The translations under genes and the position numbers were made by a program. A DNA stretch of 64,000 bases from Collinsella tanakaei (GTDB lineage Bacteria > Actinomycetota > Coriobacteriia > Coriobacteriales > Coriobacteriaceae): assembly GCF_021531055.1 (NCBI RefSeq), contig NZ_JADYTL010000001.1, positions 372,001-436,000 of the forward strand. Reading direction: 5' to 3'. The notes below the pieces were generated by a model that was not told the DNA's origin, searched no databases, and worked only from the letters and a program-made list of their open reading frames with translations. This document shows, one piece after another, positions 18,572 to 26,859 of this stretch; the first letter of the stretch is position 1, and every line of letters starts with the position of its first letter.

Positions 18572-20590
18572 TTAGAACTTCGACTTGTAAATCTGAACCG
18601 TAGTACCGGGCTTGATATTGTCGTAAATCCACTTTGCATTGTTGATGTTCAAGCGGATGCAACCGTGGGAAATATCGAGACCCAAACGATTATCCATATG
18701 GGAGGTGTTGCTGTACGGATAATACAGCGTAGAGTGGAACAGAACACCCTTGTGGATACGGGTCCACCACCAAGCCGTGTAGCCAGAGGACTCGCCGAAG
18801 TGCTCGCCGTGGTCGCTCGTAGCATAGGTGCCGAAGATCTCCATGCCCGGCATGCCCGTAGAGCAGCGCCAGTAATTGTTGGTCAGGTTCCAGCTGCCGT
18901 CATCATCCCTGGCAAAGACGCCAACGTAATGAGATCCCGTATCGACGAGGATAACGTAGTTCGTATCGCTGGTAAGCTTCTGAGCCTTCACGACCATATT
19001 GACGCGGGCGTCAAGCTCACCCAGTCCGTTGCTGCCGAAATCAACGCGAACGCCATCGACAATATGCGAACCGGTATACAGAATGCCATTGGAACCGGAA
19101 TAAGAGACCTTATCGTTCTTCCAAGTCAGCCAACCGGTGTGATAGGTGCCATCGGAGTTGAAGAAATAAAAGTTTCCGTCAACTTTCCATTTGCCGGAAA
19201 GGGTCTTGCGGGTGGTAGTACGGAAGTAATAACGTTTCCCACCGATGGACCACCAGCCCTTTGCCGCAGCACGATCCGTGCTCGTCGCAAAATAAGAACG
19301 GCTGTTGTCGTCCCAGATATACCAGCCCTTGATTGCCAGACGGCCGTCGTTGAAGAAATAGACCTTGCCGTCGATAGTCCAACGACCCTTAGCTGCTGCG
19401 AAACTCGTGTTGTCAGCAAAATAGGACTTCGTTCCGTTATCCCAATTCTTCCAGCCGGAAATGGCAAGACGATCGCCATCGAAGAAATACAGCCTGTCGT
19501 CGATCCACCACTTGCCGAGCGCCGCAGCACCCTTGTTGTTCTTAGCATAGTACGTGCGATGATCCGCCGACCAACCGATCTGCGCACTACCATCGCCAAG
19601 GAAGTTGTACAGCTTGTTCGAAATCCACTGGCTGCCCTGCAGAGTCAGACCGGTATTCACATCAAAGTAGTAATACTTACCGTCGAGAATCCACCAGTTC
19701 TTGGCAGCAGCGCCATTCCTGTCAGCGGAGAAATAATACCGAGTTCCATCAGCGAGAGGATCGGACCAACCGGTAACCTTGTTGTAGGTCTCCTCATCGA
19801 TGAAATACAGAGAGCCGTTGGACTCGACAAGTCCGGTCTGGGCATAGCCGTCGGCACCGAGATAATATTGGACCCCATTGATCTCGACGACGGTATTTTG
19901 AAGGGGGGTACCGTCGTTCTTGACGAACTTGACGCCGTTCTCGTCCTTGACCAGCTTACCGTCGGAGTTGGAGCCGATCTCCTCTTCGACAACCTCATTG
20001 ACCGTGGACTCATTAACAGTCTCGGCGGTAGTCGAATCGTCCTGAACGTTCGTGTCACCGGAAAGAGCGTTATCTCCTGCAGGCTCACTCGGAACAGTCG
20101 TCAGGGAATCATCGTCCGCCGGAATCGTCGGAACGGATTCCGACCCTTCCTCCACCGGCAGACCATCCTCTACCGGGGTGCCGTCGGAAACTCCACCGTC
20201 TCCCTCAAGCTCATTGCCGTCGGCCAGCGAACCGCCTTGAGACGGGGTCCCAGGACCTTTGTCCCCCGCAAGATTGTCAGAGGTCTCATCATTTTGCGGC
20301 GTCGACGGAACGGAGTTGATCTCGGAATCCTCGTTGCCACCGCCAGATTCGACAGTGCTCTCGACCACAACACTGGAGCCAGTGGACTCCTGCGGCTGCG
20401 ATTCCGTCCCATTGATGACATTGTTGTCAGAGTCGGAAAGCTCCTGAATCTCAACAGGTGTGTCCTGCTGTCCCGACAACCCGGCGTTTACCGCCGAAGG
20501 GGTCGCCAATGCCACCCCCGGTGCAAAGCAAGTCGCAGCAATCAACGCAGCTGTACAGCTCAGCACCCCCCGCTTATACAAACGAACCAT
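18572..20590 (-). CDS. Secreted L,D-transpeptidase with wall-binding repeats
   Basis: This 672-residue protein has a signal peptide (MVRLYKRGVLSCTAALIAATC), then an acidic Ser/Thr/Glu-rich linker of about 180 residues. Several wall-binding repeats (GAAAKNWWILDGKYYYFD type) follow. The C-terminal YkuD domain ends with the catalytic SHGCIRLNI motif near residue 643, with HKGVLFHSTLYY shortly before it. Such enzymes make 3-3 cross-links in peptidoglycan or attach proteins to it. The gene starts 32 bases after the stop of an ATP-grasp gene, and GGAGGG precedes ATG 20590, so it is probably the last gene of the wall-polymer operon; a strong terminator follows. Confidence 0.9.
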   Translation of the reverse strand: MVRLYKRGVLSCTAALIAATCFAPGVALATPSAVNAGLSGQQDTPVEIQELSDSDNNVINGTESQPQESTGSSVVVESTVESGGGNEDSEINSVPSTPQNDETSDNLAGDKGPGTPSQGGSLADGNELEGDGGVSDGTPVEDGLPVEEGSESVPTIPADDDSLTTVPSEPAGDNALSGDTNVQDDSTTAETVNESTVNEVVEEEIGSNSDGKLVKDENGVKFVKNDGTPLQNTVVEINGVQYYLGADGYAQTGLVESNGSLYFIDEETYNKVTGWSDPLADGTRYYFSADRNGAAAKNWWILDGKYYYFDVNTGLTLQGSQWISNKLYNFLGDGSAQIGWSADHRTYYAKNNKGAAALGKWWIDDRLYFFDGDRLAISGWKNWDNGTKSYFADNTSFAAAKGRWTIDGKVYFFNDGRLAIKGWYIWDDNSRSYFATSTDRAAAKGWWSIGGKRYYFRTTTRKTLSGKWKVDGNFYFFNSDGTYHTGWLTWKNDKVSYSGSNGILYTGSHIVDGVRVDFGSNGLGELDARVNMVVKAQKLTSDTNYVILVDTGSHYVGVFARDDDGSWNLTNNYWRCSTGMPGMEIFGTYATSDHGEHFGESSGYTAWWWTRIHKGVLFHSTLYYPYSNTSHMDNRLGLDISHGCIRLNINNAKWIYDNIKPGTTVQIYKSKF

Positions 20591-20622
20591 CTCTCATCCC
20601 TCCAAGGATTTATAAAATGCAC

Positions 20623-21939
20623 CTACTGTGCATTTTTCAACGAATCCCATTTCTTCTGCAGGCCACCATGGGCGAGTTGCGCCATGCGGGTGCACGGCTT
20701 GGAATTGATCTCGAGGATAACCGGACCGTTTTCGGTCAACGCGATATCCCAACCGATAATGACCATGCCGCGGAAATACTCATGGAGCTCGACGACCATC
20801 TTCATGATCTGGTCCCAATACGGAATCTCATAACCCTCGTAGACGGTTCCGGTAACAGGATGGGCGGTCTCTCCCTCTCCACGATAGAAGTAGTGTCCGT
20901 ACTTCATAAGTTTACCGGTATTCTCGTCGATACCGACAAACGTACCGCCCTGCGTCGCGTTGTCCACCGACGAGTCCGCGCGCGATGCCATGCGCAGCAG
21001 CGCATAGAACACGTGCGCCTTTTTGTGATAACGAAGCGTGACGATGCGAACGGTATTAACGCTGTTGGGACAAAGATTCGAAATGGCCGGATGCTGATGA
21101 ACGAAATCCTGCAAAATATACGAACCATGATTCATGTCATTGATGAAGTCCTCAATGGAGTCATGCCCATTGTTAAGAAGAACCTCATCCCCCGGACCAC
21201 GGTCGACACGATAAAAGCCTTTTCCGAACGCTCCGTTGAGCTGCTTGCACGCATACGTACCCTCAGGCAACTTACAAAGAGCGTCCTCGATCGACATCCC
21301 GGACTCATACGGCAAAATGACATCTCCGTCACGGAAAACGTAGATCATCTTGGGGGTAAGACCCGGACAAATCGCCTGCATGTAGGAATAGAACCACATC
21401 TTGTTGATAGCCATCATCCGATAACGCTCGGGAATGACATTTCCATGATGGGGCGCACTGTTATACCGCACGTACTCATAGCGCTCGATGTAATCATCCT
21501 GATTACGGAAGTTGGCGACATCGAGTCCGAACTCGTTATAAAGCTTGTTGTAAAACCCATGCTTCTTGCGCCAGAGCATGTTGTCGAGCATACGCTCGTT
21601 GCGAGGCTTACGAGGCCTATCTGGGAAATAGGAATCCGCGTCGACGATTCCAAGGAGAATCTTGCTATCCCGCAATGCCTTGCGATACCACGAAGGGGAA
21701 AGATTCTCTTTGAGATAAGCGGCTTCTTCAGAGGAAATGCCTTCGGGGATAACGAGCTGCTTAGGCTGAGACTTCGGATCGTAAAGGCGCTTTTTCACAT
21801 AATCGCGAGATCCGATGCCCTTTTCGCGCTTGGCGCGACGAATCTCACCCAGAGCATGGAAGTAACTCCAGCCCGTTTCCTTTGCGACGTACGACGCCCT
21901 ATCGTGAATTCTCCTTGCTTTAGTCAAGACTGAAGACAT
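20623..21939 (-). CDS. Sugar-transfer-associated ATP-grasp family ligase
   Basis: This 438-residue cytosolic protein resembles the ATP-grasp enzymes linked with surface-sugar transfer (PF14397-like). ATP-grasp marks include ACKQLNGAFGKGFYRV, the NSVNTVRIVTL strand, GGTFVGIDENTGKL, and the C-terminal metal-binding segment GWDIALTENGPVILEINSKP. It is expected to form an amide or similar bond using ATP, possibly adding an amino acid to a wall sugar, but the substrate is not known. ATG 21939 has AAGGAG at good spacing; the track-like extension upstream has none. It lies between the GH25 and L,D-transpeptidase genes with gaps of 62 and 32 bases, so it is likely co-transcribed with them. Confidence 0.8.
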   Translation of the reverse strand: MSSVLTKARRIHDRASYVAKETGWSYFHALGEIRRAKREKGIGSRDYVKKRLYDPKSQPKQLVIPEGISSEEAAYLKENLSPSWYRKALRDSKILLGIVDADSYFPDRPRKPRNERMLDNMLWRKKHGFYNKLYNEFGLDVANFRNQDDYIERYEYVRYNSAPHHGNVIPERYRMMAINKMWFYSYMQAICPGLTPKMIYVFRDGDVILPYESGMSIEDALCKLPEGTYACKQLNGAFGKGFYRVDRGPGDEVLLNNGHDSIEDFINDMNHGSYILQDFVHQHPAISNLCPNSVNTVRIVTLRYHKKAHVFYALLRMASRADSSVDNATQGGTFVGIDENTGKLMKYGHYFYRGEGETAHPVTGTVYEGYEIPYWDQIMKMVVELHEYFRGMVIIGWDIALTENGPVILEINSKPCTRMAQLAHGGLQKKWDSLKNAQ

Positions 21940-22001
21940 CAGCACTTGCTCCTTTCGACATGGCGAACAATGAGTCCAATCGAACCGCAATCTCATTCAT
22001 C

Positions 22002-23546
22002 CTATAGCTCACGAGAGCTTATGAGAACCCCCGTATCCGAGAACGTGTATTCAATCGTACCAATAATATGAACACCCGTATATGCGCGGAAGGTCTCTGT
22101 ATCGAAATAATAACGTGAGCCCGACAGCTTCCACCAGCCCTTGGACGCGGCGCCCTTGTAGTCGGAGGAGAAGTAGGACCTGGTGCCGTCGGCCCACTCG
22201 TGCCAGCCGACCGTGGCGGCGCCGTCGTCGCCGAACAGGTAGAGCCTGCCGGCGATCTCCTGCTCGCCGGTGAGCGTGCGGAAGGTCTCGGGGTCGAAGT
22301 AGTAGTACTTGCCCGACAGCTTCCACCAGCCCTTGGACGCGGCGCCCTTGTAGTCGGAGGAGAAGTAGGACCTGGTGCCGTCGGCCCACTCGTGCCAGCC
22401 GACCGCGGCCGCCCCGTCGTCGCCGAACAGGTAGAGCCTGCCGTCGATCTCCTGCTCGCCGGTGAGCGCATATCCGTCAGAGCCGAAATAATAGAAACGT
22501 CCCTTATGCTCGAGCATCTCATCGGCAGCAAACTCACCAGAGGGATATTGGTATCGAATGCCGGCATCAGTAACGACAAGCTTCCCGTCCCCGTAGCTCA
22601 GATTCATATCCACCGGGCCGGAGATGCCGGCAACCTTGCCGTTGCTCATGCACTGCCACATGGAGTAATCGCCCTTGTAGTCGCACTCGGTATAGTACTG
22701 GGCGACCCACCGATCCCACTGGTCGTACGCGGGGTCGGTCAGGTAGGTGTTCCACCAGTTAAGGCTGGCGTAGATACCGGGCTCATACCCTGCGTCCTCG
22801 ATGGCCTCGCAAAAGATCTTGGCCATCTTGAGCAGCGTGGCGTTCGAGGGGCGCGACGGCTCGTCCTCCAAGTCGTAATATACCGGGAACGCCAGGTCGT
22901 CGGGCGTGAGGCCGGCCTCCTTGAGCAGACGCAGGACGTGCTTGGCCTCGCTTTTGGCATGGGTCGTGTTCTCGCCGTACGAATACAGGTACACGCCGAA
23001 CGGGATGCCGTACTTTTGGCATCCGCGCACGTTGTCGATGAACTTCGAGTCGTCCTGATCGGGGTCATCCAAACCATACCCGCAGCGCAGGATCGCATAG
23101 TCCACACCTGCGTTTTTAACCTTGCTCCAGTTGATGTCGTCCTGCCATTCAGAGACATCGATACCGATCGCCGTGGCGCGCGAGTCCACGATGCCGTTGC
23201 TAAAACGGTAGGCGCCGTCCTTGTAGGACCAGGTGATCAGGCTGTCCGCGCGCGACGACAAAAGCGAGATGCCGTCCTCGTCTCCCCCGTTCGTGACGGG
23301 CGCACCGTCTTTGAACCTGAAGCTGTTGGCGTACTTGCCGGTCGCGGCATCGTACTCGGCACCGGGAACAGGGGCGCTGTTGTCATCTGTTCCGTCGGAC
23401 TCGTCCTCCGCAACGTCGACTTCCGCCTCCTGGGCCTCGGTCCCCTGGGGCTCCTCTTCCGCCCACACGGGAGCGGCGGTCGCACACGGTACCGCACACG
23501 CGACGGCGAGCATCGCCACCGCGATCGTCCTGTTCAAACGCTTCAT
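22002..23546 (-). CDS. Secreted GH25 lysozyme with wall-binding repeats
   Basis: This 514-residue exported muramidase has a signal peptide (MKRLNRTIAVAMLAVACAV), an acidic linker, a GH25 domain (about 120-325) and C-terminal wall-binding repeats. GH25 marks are GIDVSEWQDDINW near 127, the acidic pair in VYYDLEDEPS near 222, and the closing VDMNLSYGD. It cuts the glycan backbone of peptidoglycan. The repeat region contains an almost exact 157-bp DNA duplication at a 192-bp period. GGAGCG precedes ATG 23546. The gene lies 60 bases after the exporter ATPase in the wall-polymer operon, a sign that wall turnover is coordinated with polymer export. Confidence 0.92.
   Translation of the reverse strand: MKRLNRTIAVAMLAVACAVPCATAAPVWAEEEPQGTEAQEAEVDVAEDESDGTDDNSAPVPGAEYDAATGKYANSFRFKDGAPVTNGGDEDGISLLSSRADSLITWSYKDGAYRFSNGIVDSRATAIGIDVSEWQDDINWSKVKNAGVDYAILRCGYGLDDPDQDDSKFIDNVRGCQKYGIPFGVYLYSYGENTTHAKSEAKHVLRLLKEAGLTPDDLAFPVYYDLEDEPSRPSNATLLKMAKIFCEAIEDAGYEPGIYASLNWWNTYLTDPAYDQWDRWVAQYYTECDYKGDYSMWQCMSNGKVAGISGPVDMNLSYGDGKLVVTDAGIRYQYPSGEFAADEMLEHKGRFYYFGSDGYALTGEQEIDGRLYLFGDDGAAAVGWHEWADGTRSYFSSDYKGAASKGWWKLSGKYYYFDPETFRTLTGEQEIAGRLYLFGDDGAATVGWHEWADGTRSYFSSDYKGAASKGWWKLSGSRYYFDTETFRAYTGVHIIGTIEYTFSDTGVLISSREL
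22120..22468. repeat. 157-bp near-identical tandem duplication, 192-bp period
   Basis: Bases 22120-22276 and 22312-22468 differ at only 4 of 157 positions by hand alignment. They encode the GEQEI-GRLYLFGDDGAA-VGWHEWADGTRSYF part of two adjacent 64-residue wall-binding repeats. The flanking outer repeats are much more diverged and use less GC-rich codons. Confidence 0.9.
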
Positions 23547-23606
23547 AAGCTTACGCTCCAATCCCCGACCGAAAGGCGCCGACCATGCGCATACGCGCAC
23601 TCGACC

Positions 23607-24395
23607 CTACTCGACGCCCTCGTCGTCGCCAGCATAGAATTTCATGGCTTCCTCGATCGTGCCGCTAAAGACGGCGTGACCGTGCTCCAGCACGATGCCC
23701 TTTTCGCAGAACACCTCGGCCATCTTGAGGGAGTGGGTCACAAACAGCACGGTCACATGCCCCTCCTCCATGATGGAACGCACGCGGCGGCGGCACTTGA
23801 GCGAGAACTTGCGGTCGCCCACGGCCAGCGCCTCGTCCACCACGAGGATGTCGGGCTTCATGGACGAGGTCACGGCAAAGCCCAGGCGGGCGCGCATGCC
23901 GCTCGAGTAAGTGCGCATCGGCTGATCGATGTACTTGCCCAGCTCGGAGAACTCGATAACCTCGGGCTCCATGGCGTCGATCTCGTCGTTTTCCAAGCCC
24001 CAGATCTGTCCGCGCAGCCGGATGTTCTCGCGGCCGGTCAGGCGCATGTCAAAGCCGGCGGAAAGCTCCAGCAAGGCCGACACGCGACCATGGACCTCGA
24101 TCGAGCCCTTGGTGGGAAAGCACACGCCGGTGATCATCTTGAGCGCCGTGGACTTGCCGGCGCCGTTGTCGCCCAGAAGCGCGACCGACTCGCCGCGGTT
24201 CACGGTGAACGTCAGATCGTCGCTCGCGTTGATGGTGTCGCACTTGACCTTGCCGGTGATGGCGTGGGCCAGACGGTGCCGATCGCTGCGGAACAGCTTG
24301 TAGGTCTTGGTCACATGCTCGAAGCGCACCGCGATGGGGTTGTCCACATCGCGGTCGCGGATCACCGAGGTGACGGGGGCCGCCTTAGAGAACAT
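23607..24395 (-). CDS. ABC transporter ATPase, teichoic-acid/polysaccharide export (TagH-like)
   Basis: This 262-residue ATPase subunit has Walker A GDNGAGKST near 70, the YSSGMRARLGFA signature and Walker B DILVVDEALAVGD. That wording (SSGM, ALAVGD) is typical of TagH/RfbB/Wzt exporters of wall polysaccharide rather than uptake systems. It lacks the long C-terminal carbohydrate-binding extension found in some Wzt proteins. ATG 24395 has GAGGAGG upstream and overlaps the permease stop by 11 bases, so the two are translationally coupled. It powers export of the polymer made by the upstream genes of the same operon. Confidence 0.92.
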   Translation of the reverse strand: MFSKAAPVTSVIRDRDVDNPIAVRFEHVTKTYKLFRSDRHRLAHAITGKVKCDTINASDDLTFTVNRGESVALLGDNGAGKSTALKMITGVCFPTKGSIEVHGRVSALLELSAGFDMRLTGRENIRLRGQIWGLENDEIDAMEPEVIEFSELGKYIDQPMRTYSSGMRARLGFAVTSSMKPDILVVDEALAVGDRKFSLKCRRRVRSIMEEGHVTVLFVTHSLKMAEVFCEKGIVLEHGHAVFSGTIEEAMKFYAGDDEGVE

Positions 24396-25191
24396 CGGGT
24401 ACCTCCTCGCGCAGACGGCGGTAATTGCGCACGGCCAGCAGGATGACCGCCACGAACACCACGGCGAACACGACGGTCTCGCCATGGTTGCACCAGATCC
24501 AGTCGTCGTAGACGAAGCAGTCGCGGAACGCCTGGACGAACCACGCCACGGGGTTGATCCACATGACGCGCTGGATCTCGATGGGCAGCGTGTCCAGGTG
24601 GAAGATGATGCCCGAGATCCAGAACAGCGGCGTGGACAGCGTGCGCAGCAGGTTGGCGAAGTCCTTGGACATGGCCGAGAGCGGCGAGCACGCGATGGAA
24701 AACGCCGTCCAGAACACGAACATGATGAGCAGCAGCAACGGCCACTGCAGCACCTTGATCGTCAGCGGGATCTGGAACACCACGCACGCGCCGGTGATGA
24801 TCAGGAGTTCTGCGGTCAGGATGATCATCAATGACAGCACGTAGAACGTCGAGATCACCGAGAGCGGAAAGCGGATGCGGTTGACCAGGTACGAATAGCG
24901 CCGGTACACGTCGCCGCCCGTGCTGATCATGGACTGCATCAAAAACCACGGCAGCACGCCCGAGGCGAGCCACAAAAGATAAGGCTTGCCGTCGACCGGC
25001 TTACCCGAACGCATGCCGAGTGACAGCGTGAACCAGAACACGAAGATGTACATCGCCGGGCGCGCGAACAGCCAAAACCAGCCGAGTGCGGCGCCGCGAT
25101 ACGTCTTGACCAGGTCGGTGAGCGCCAGATGCCAGGTCTGACGGCGCATCTCCCAGTTCTCACGAAGGATCTGAACAAACGTTGACAGCAT
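24385..25191 (-). CDS. ABC-2 type permease, wall-polymer exporter (TagG-like)
   Basis: This 268-residue integral membrane protein has about six hydrophobic segments and the ABC-2 signature layout: an N-terminal cytosolic helix (LTDLVKTYRGAALGWFW), VLPWFLMQSMISTGGDVYRRYSYLVNRIRFPL, and a late LFWISGIIFHLDTLP segment before the last membrane helix. It pairs with the overlapping TagH-like ATPase downstream. AGTAGGAACGT precedes ATG 25191. A second, divergently placed TagG/TagH pair occurs at 31443-33069. Confidence 0.92.
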   Translation of the reverse strand: MLSTFVQILRENWEMRRQTWHLALTDLVKTYRGAALGWFWLFARPAMYIFVFWFTLSLGMRSGKPVDGKPYLLWLASGVLPWFLMQSMISTGGDVYRRYSYLVNRIRFPLSVISTFYVLSLMIILTAELLIITGACVVFQIPLTIKVLQWPLLLLIMFVFWTAFSIACSPLSAMSKDFANLLRTLSTPLFWISGIIFHLDTLPIEIQRVMWINPVAWFVQAFRDCFVYDDWIWCNHGETVVFAVVFVAVILLAVRNYRRLREEVPDVL

Positions 25192-25197
25192 ACGTTC

Positions 25198-25800
25198 CTA
25201 CTTCCTGTTGCGGATAAAGGAGAGGTATTCGTCGGGTGTGTTGAAGTCGGTGGTCGCGTCCTCGATGAACACGAAATCGTCGGCGATCGCCTTGCCCGCG
25301 AGCTCCATCCCCAGATACCGGTGGTAGAGCTGCCAGCCCTTGCAATCGTCGATCTTGCCGGCCACGATATTGCGTCGCAGCTCGTCCAGCAGCTGGCGCA
25401 CATACCCGGGATTGAGCATCTTGACCGCGAAGATACGGCCGGCGTTACCGAAGAACAGCATGTCGTGCGAGGTCGACGTGCGGCAGATCGTGCGGATGGA
25501 CTCCTCGGTGTAATAAGCGTCGCCGTACAGGTAGCAGCACGGACGGTCGAGCAGCTCGGGCACGAAGCGGTCGATCTCGAGGTCGCGCACGGGAGGCGTG
25601 TACAGCTGCGCGCCCTCGACGGCGTAGCGCTCGTCATGCGCCGAGATGATCACCTCGGCATGCGGGTCTTGCGCATGCACGAGGCGCACCGTGCGCGCCA
25701 GCAGCGACTCGCCCTCGGTAATCTCGACCAGGTGCTTGGGCTTGCCGAGGTAATTGCCCCATCGGCGCGCCTCACCGTTAGCCATAATCACATATCGCAC
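25198..25800 (-). CDS. Nucleotidyltransferase-like protein (NTP_transferase family)
   Basis: This 200-residue cytosolic protein begins VIMANGEARRWGNYLGKPKHLVEI, close to the G-x-G-x-R...K-P-K signature of sugar-nucleotide and CDP-alcohol nucleotidyltransferases. It carries a later YLYGDAYYTEESI segment where the family binds metal. In this operon it may make the activated precursor (a CDP- or NDP-linked unit) used by the glycerophosphotransferase-family enzyme; that role is inference. The likely start is GTG 25800 behind GGTAGG. Gaps of six bases on both sides show operon membership. It is shorter than full sugar nucleotidyltransferases. Confidence 0.7.
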   Translation of the reverse strand: MRYVIMANGEARRWGNYLGKPKHLVEITEGESLLARTVRLVHAQDPHAEVIISAHDERYAVEGAQLYTPPVRDLEIDRFVPELLDRPCCYLYGDAYYTEESIRTICRTSTSHDMLFFGNAGRIFAVKMLNPGYVRQLLDELRRNIVAGKIDDCKGWQLYHRYLGMELAGKAIADDFVFIEDATTDFNTPDEYLSFIRNRK

Positions 25801-25806
25801 GTGAAC

Positions 25807-26859
25807 CTACCGTATAACATCATGCGCGCGGTAGAAGTCTCCCAACTCCCCCTGGCGCTGTCCACCCCATATCTGGATGATGTTAACACCCGAGGACGCG
25901 TTGGCCTCAATTACCGTAAAACCCTCATCGGTGATCAGGATGTCCCATGCCACGAACTCCAAGAACGGGAAATGCGTGGCGAGTTCCACCACCCCGTCGC
26001 GGACCGCGGCCCAGTTGGGGATCCGCGCGCCCTCGATGGCGGCACCGGTATCGGGGTGCACCGACAGGTGGACGTCGGCCTGGATGCTGCGGGCCTCGGA
26101 CAGCTCGCCGGTCGCGAGGTCGATCTTGGCCACAAGGCCGCCCTTGCTGCCGTTGTCCACCGGGATCGTGGACTCGGTGCCGATGCGCAGCACCGCGAAG
26201 AACATGCGGTAGGTCCCGGTCGCGCGGTCGCGCATGGTGATGGCGCGCACCGTGTTGCTCGCATGCGGGAAGATGCCGTTCAAAAACGTCCCCTGCTGCG
26301 CGAAGGCGCAGATGTGCCAGTCGTCGCCCGACAGCTGCTCGAGCATGTCCTGCTGCGAGACGGGCTCGTAATCGACCGTATAGCTCGTGCCGTCATGGCC
26401 GAGCAGGTGCACACCTTTGCCCTTGCCCGACGAGATGGGCTTGATGAACACACGGCCGCGCCGGCGGATCTCGGCGAGCACGTCGTCGTGGGTCGCCCAA
26501 CGCTGCGGCGCGGCGGGGCACGCGATGTGGCCCTTCTGGGTAAAGAACAGCACCTCGGGCACGGTGGTGTGGGGCGTGAGCATCTGCGCGCACATGACCT
26601 TGTTGTTGAGCATCACGTCGTAGGGCTCGTTGATAACGCGGGAGCGGTACCAATCGAACTCGGACAGGTATTGATCGCGCGTGCCCTCGTCCAACTTGTA
26701 GAGGACCACCTGATCGCACATGTAGCCACCGCACACGGCCCACTTGATGCGCTCGAACAGGCTGATCTTGAAGTGGTTCGGCGCAAAGAGGATGCGAAAC
26801 ACCCACAGGTAGGCGAACTTGAGGTGTTTGATGACAAAGCGGTAGATCTTCCTGATCAT
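25807..26859 (-). CDS. Sugar-transfer-associated ATP-grasp family ligase
   Basis: This 350-residue cytosolic protein has an ATP-grasp core: RRGRVFIKPISSGKGKGVHLL (nucleotide loop), FPHASNTVRAITM, GSKGGLVAKIDLATGELSEA, the TGAAIEGARIPNW segment, and the metal-binding end FVAWDILITDEGFTVIEAN. It is a relative of the products at 20623 and 27983. ATG 26859 overlaps the upstream glycerophosphotransferase stop by four bases (ATGA), so the genes are translationally coupled. It probably ligates an amino acid or peptide-like group to a precursor or polymer in this pathway; no substrate can be read from the sequence. Confidence 0.8.
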   Translation of the reverse strand: MIRKIYRFVIKHLKFAYLWVFRILFAPNHFKISLFERIKWAVCGGYMCDQVVLYKLDEGTRDQYLSEFDWYRSRVINEPYDVMLNNKVMCAQMLTPHTTVPEVLFFTQKGHIACPAAPQRWATHDDVLAEIRRRGRVFIKPISSGKGKGVHLLGHDGTSYTVDYEPVSQQDMLEQLSGDDWHICAFAQQGTFLNGIFPHASNTVRAITMRDRATGTYRMFFAVLRIGTESTIPVDNGSKGGLVAKIDLATGELSEARSIQADVHLSVHPDTGAAIEGARIPNWAAVRDGVVELATHFPFLEFVAWDILITDEGFTVIEANASSGVNIIQIWGGQRQGELGDFYRAHDVIR

